In this document: positions 13,249 through 15,221 of the stretch, piece by piece
Layout of the letters: every line of letters begins with the position of its first letter
Position numbering within the stretch: position 1 is the stretch's first letter
Program-made: the position numbers and the translations under genes
Source: DASTQL01 sp035462845
GTDB lineage: Bacteria; Actinomycetota; Actinomycetes; Jiangellales; Jiangellaceae
Direction of reading: 5' to 3'
Length of the DNA stretch: 15,221 bases
Assembly: GCA_035462845.1 (NCBI GenBank)
Contig: DATHTV010000006.1
Coordinates: forward strand, 1 to 15,221
Notes under the pieces: generated by a model
Database searches by the model: none
The model's input: only the letters and a program-made list of their open reading frames with translations
What the model was told of the DNA's origin: nothing

Positions 13249-13774
13249 GTGCCTGCAATCAGCACCCCCGCCGGCCCGCCACGAGCGTCTGCGCCGCGAC
13301 CACGGGGGCGGCCCGTGCTGCTGGCCCTGCCCCGACGGGTGCTGCTGCTGGTCACGGGGGCGCAGGTGCGCGAGCTGCTGGAGCGCTCCCCGGAGCCCTT
13401 CACGCCGGCGGGCAGCGAGAAGCGGGCCGCGCTGGCTCACTTCCAGCCACGTGGGGTCCTGATCTCCCGGGGGGAGGTGCGTAGCGACCGTCGCCGCTTC
13501 ACCGAGGCGGTGCTCGAGACCTACGCGCCCGCGCACCATCTGGCGCCCGGGTTCGTCCGGGCGGCCACCGAGGAGGTCGACCGGCTGCTCGCCCAGGTCA
13601 CCTCCGCCGGGGAGATCGACTGGGAGGAGTGGCACGCGATGTTCGGCGGGTCGTGCGCCGAGGGTGCTGGCTCCCCTGCTGCGTAGCCACGACGTCCGGC
13701 AGGTCGGCGGGCGTCGGCTCGGGCCGGGCCGACCGCTCCCGCACACGGTGGACCACACCAGGCTCCGAGTTGAG
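13249..13774 (+). pseudogene. Cytochrome P450 with central deletion
   Basis: GTG at 13249 follows AGGACGGAG. The first 135 or so residues resemble the N-terminal third of an actinobacterial P450 (VTGAQVRELLERSPEPF, ALAHFQPRGVLISRG, RSDRRRFTEAVLET, EIDWEEWHAMF). A one-base deletion near 13644 moves RRVVRR into another frame. From about 13664 a third frame reads LAPLLRSHDVRQVGG then GRPLPHTVDHTRLR, which looks like a P450 C-terminus and runs into the tRNA-Lys gene. The I-helix, ExxR and heme-Cys loop are all missing. The frame of the N-terminal part closes at 13684-13686, giving a useless 145-aa product. The N-terminal assignment is firmer than the C-terminal one. Confidence 0.7.
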
Positions 13775-13847
13775 TGCGCCGTCAGGGACTCGAACCCCGA
13801 ACCCGCTGGTTAAGAGCCAGCTGCTCTGCCAATTGAGCTAACGGCGC
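13775..13847 (-). tRNA. tRNA-Lys(CUU)
   Basis: 73 nt fold into a full cloverleaf. The acceptor stem is GCGCCGT/ACGGCGC, the D stem GCTC/GAGC, and the anticodon stem GCTGG/CCAGC encloses the loop CTCTTAA with anticodon CTT. The T arm is CGGGG-TTCGAGT-CCCTG, with one G-T pair, and the discriminator is A. CCA is not encoded. Its 3' end abuts the remains of the P450 gene. Confidence 0.95.
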
Positions 13848-13940
13848 AACGCCGGACGAAGATACCAGCCGCCGGTAGGAGGGACGACATCCGTGCGGAC
13901 GCGCAGCGCATGACGTGTAACACAGGACAAGTGGGGTAGA

Positions 13941-13952
13941 TCGACCGGTCGA
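13941..13952. promoter_or_regulatory. Palindrome in the promoter region of the copper-storage gene
   Basis: TCGACCGGTCGA is a perfect 12-bp palindrome 33 bp before the GTG start of the Cys-rich protein. Immediately upstream, AAGTGGGGTAG (13929-13939) holds a possible SigB-like -10 (GGGTAG) with GTGT 15 nt before it (13915-13918). The AGTGGGGT core also resembles half of a CsoR copper-repressor site. Neither reading is strong. The rest of the 137-bp gap from tRNA-Lys shows nothing else. Confidence 0.35.
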
Positions 13953-13984
13953 GGACCGATCCGCCCGCCGCCCGGAGGAGACCC

Positions 13985-14392
13985 GTGGCCTACGCCGACG
14001 TCATGCTGCAGAGCCATCCCACGTCCCCCGCAGTCGCCGACCAGGACGCGCTGGTGGCGTGCATCCGCGCCTGCCTCGACTGCTCACAGGCGTGCTCGGC
14101 GTGTGCCTCCGCCTGCCTCGCGGAGCCGATGGTCGCCGAGCTCAGGTCCTGCATCCGTACGGACCTGGCCTGCGCGGACATCTGCGAGGCGACGGGCCGG
14201 GTGCTGAGCCGGCAGCCCACGGACGACGCCTCCGCCACCCGGGCCCTGCTCGAGGCCTGCCTGACGGTGTGCGCCGCGTGCGCGCAGGAGTGCGAGGCGC
14301 ACGCGGACATGCACGAGCACTGCCGCGCGTGCGCCGAGGCATGTCGTCGCTGCGAGCAGGCCTGCCGCGACCTGCTCGCGGTGCTGAGCTGA
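13985..14392 (+). CDS. Csp3-like cytosolic copper-storage protein (DUF326)
   Basis: 135 residues with 18 cysteines, at 26, 30, 33, 37, 40, 44, 56, 63, 67, 92, 96, 99, 103, 113, 116, 120, 123 and 127, spaced 3-4 apart so that they line the inside of a four-helix bundle. His106, His110 and His112 add possible ligands. This is the pattern of Csp3 copper-storage proteins (DUF326, PF03860), which bind many Cu(I) ions in the cytosol. There is no twin-arginine or Sec signal, unlike Csp1. The GTG start has GGAGGAG 4 bases upstream. No copper transporter, chaperone or CsoR gene is adjacent; the protein may act alone. Convergent with the DUF3152 gene. Confidence 0.85.
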   Translation: MAYADVMLQSHPTSPAVADQDALVACIRACLDCSQACSACASACLAEPMVAELRSCIRTDLACADICEATGRVLSRQPTDDASATRALLEACLTVCAACAQECEAHADMHEHCRACAEACRRCEQACRDLLAVLS

Positions 14393-14424
14393 CCGCAACC
14401 CGACGCCGGGAAGCCGACCGCCTC

Positions 14425-14437
14425 GCGGCTCAGCCGC
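14425..14437. terminator. Short hairpin between convergent genes
   Basis: GCGGC (14425-14429), loop TCA and GCCGC (14433-14437) make a 5-bp stem in the gap after the Cys-rich gene. The loop is the stop codon of the DUF3152 gene. It may serve as a weak two-way terminator; there is no T-tract. Confidence 0.3.
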
Positions 14438-15095
14438 CCGCGGGCCAGGAGTTGGCGACGCAACCGTCGAGCGACTTGGTCTGCTGCACCATGACCGGCG
14501 CGGGCAGCCCGGGTGCGGGGCAACGCCGATGGCCGTGGCCGAGCCCGTGGCCCACCTCGTGGGACACGAGGTAGGAGCGGTACCCGACCAGGTCGGTGCC
14601 GAAGGTCTCGGCGCCGAGCAGCCAGCGCTTCGCGTTCAGGACCGCACGCTCGCCGTTCCAGCATGACACTTCACCGCGAGTCCGCAGCGGCGCGCAGAGC
14701 CGGTCGGTGGTGTCGGGGGAGGCAAGGGTGACCGTGAGGTCGGCCGGCGGTCCGGCGACCTGCACCAGGCGGACCCCGTCGAGACCCTGCCACCCCCGAT
14801 CGTCGGTCAGGATCTGGTGCACGACCGCGGCGAAGCCTGCCGTCGGCACGGGAAGCCCACGCTCTACCTCGACCGCGTAACGGATCTCCCGCCCCTGCTC
14901 GACGGTGGCCGGGCGGTCCCTCCCGACGGGGACGAGCTCTCCGGTGCCGCCCTGGGGCACCGCCGGCGGCGCCGCACGTACGGGAGGGGGCGGAGGAGCC
15001 TCCGCGGCGGCGGGGGCGGCGGCGGGGCCGGCGGCCAAGAGCATGGCGAGGACGGCCAGCACCGGCGCGGCCAGCCGCACCCCGGTCCTCGTCAT
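14430..15095 (-). CDS. Secreted DUF3152 metzincin-like protein
   Basis: 221 residues. Residues 1-32 are a Sec signal peptide (MTRTGVR, a hydrophobic run to about 22, then an Ala-rich cleavage region). Pro-rich linker at 33-50, then the DUF3152 domain (PF11350) from about 68. It contains His179-Glu-x-x-His183-x-x-Gly186-x-x-His189, the complete metzincin zinc motif, followed by Met202 in a PVMVQQT stretch that could be the Met-turn. Cys134/Cys145 and Cys192/Cys212 may form disulfides. It probably acts outside the membrane as a zinc peptidase; no substrate is known. The ATG at 15095 has GGGAGGGA upstream; the longer frame running into tRNA-His is rejected. Confidence 0.88.
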   Translation of the reverse strand: MTRTGVRLAAPVLAVLAMLLAAGPAAAPAAAEAPPPPPVRAAPPAVPQGGTGELVPVGRDRPATVEQGREIRYAVEVERGLPVPTAGFAAVVHQILTDDRGWQGLDGVRLVQVAGPPADLTVTLASPDTTDRLCAPLRTRGEVSCWNGERAVLNAKRWLLGAETFGTDLVGYRSYLVSHEVGHGLGHGHRRCPAPGLPAPVMVQQTKSLDGCVANSWPAGG

Positions 15096-15136
15096 GGCTG
15101 GTCCCTCCCTCGCTGTCCCCACGTGCCGTGGAGAGG

Positions 15137-15170
15137 CGGTGCGGCCCCCGGCGAACCGGGGACCGCACCG
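15137..15170 (-). terminator. Terminator hairpin of tRNA-His
   Basis: CGGTGCGG (15137-15144) pairs with CCGCACCG (15163-15170). After one C-A mismatch, CCCCGG (15146-15151) pairs with CCGGGG (15156-15161) around a CGAA loop. The stem of 14 pairs starts 6 nt beyond the CCA end of tRNA-His and lies before the DUF3152 start, so it separates the two units. No T-tract. Confidence 0.65.
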
Positions 15171-15175
15171 TGTTC

Positions 15176-15221
15176 TGGGGTGACTGACTGGACTTGAACC
15201 CGCGACTTCCTGGACCACAAC
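15176..15221 (-). tRNA. tRNA-His(GUG), 3' part only
   Basis: The window edge cuts the gene inside the anticodon stem. Visible on the minus strand are the loop TTGTGGT with anticodon GTG (15218-15216), the T arm GCGGG-TTCAAGT-CCAGT, the acceptor strand CAGTCAC, discriminator C (15179) as expected for tRNA-His, and an encoded CCA (15178-15176). The T stem holds a G-A mismatch where most bacterial tRNAs have a G-C pair. Confidence 0.88.

Noticed and set aside
13775..13847. Integration site (att) at tRNA-Lys
   Set aside because: No integrase and no direct repeat of the tRNA end is present in the window.
13929..13952. CsoR-type copper operator before the Csp3-like gene
   Set aside because: Only one half resembles known sites; the dyad partner is missing, so I list it only as a possibility.

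Overview
The window is very GC-rich throughout. Its GTG starts, GGAGG-type ribosome sites, GTGA stop/start overlaps and protein families (SpoIIE phosphatases, RsbW-type ATPases, DUF3618, DUF3152, actinobacterial holin superfamily III) point to a chromosomal segment of an actinomycete. A Geodermatophilaceae-like lineage is plausible but cannot be fixed from sequence alone. I see no phage, transposon or CRISPR array.

Layout. (1) 1-1656: a promoter region and an FAD oxidoreductase fused to a Rieske domain. (2) 1699-4088: two convergent SpoIIE-type phosphatases, one membrane-anchored and one with a GAF-like sensor, overlapping at their 3' ends. The second has a previously unlisted 20-residue leader ORF that overlaps its start. 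(3) 4177-6003: a minus-strand three-gene operon of small membrane-associated proteins (an Ala/Gly/Pro-rich one-TM protein, a holin-superfamily protein and a DUF3618 protein), preceded by a textbook SigB/SigF-type promoter. (4) 6112-7121: an RsbW-like ATPase translationally coupled to an uncharacterised 178-aa protein. (5) 7362-8561: a V8/glutamyl-endopeptidase-like protease without a signal peptide, followed by a small carboxypeptidase-regulatory-like domain protein. (6) 8657-9044: the two ends of a beta-glucuronidase gene whose middle has been deleted. (7) 8959-13092: a minus-strand operon of an extended SDR/fatty-acyl-reductase-like protein, a 687-aa protein whose C-terminal half resembles cyanobacterial acyl-ACP reductase, and an EamA exporter that appears to start at CTG. 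(8) 13249-13774: a cytochrome P450 gene that has also lost its middle, abutting tRNA-Lys(CUU). (9) 13985-15221: a Csp3-like copper-storage protein, a secreted DUF3152 metzincin-like protein, a strong terminator hairpin and the 3' part of tRNA-His(GUG).

How it fits together. Regions 1-4 look like general-stress machinery: phosphatases, an anti-sigma-type kinase/ATPase and at least one strong SigB/SigF-type promoter driving envelope-protein genes. No sigma factor or STAS anti-anti-sigma factor lies in the window. Region 7 looks like a fatty-aldehyde/alcohol module with a coupled exporter; this is inferred from families and operon structure. The two gene remnants share one pattern, both termini kept with the centre lost plus a nearby one-base frameshift, which suggests recent loss of accessory functions.
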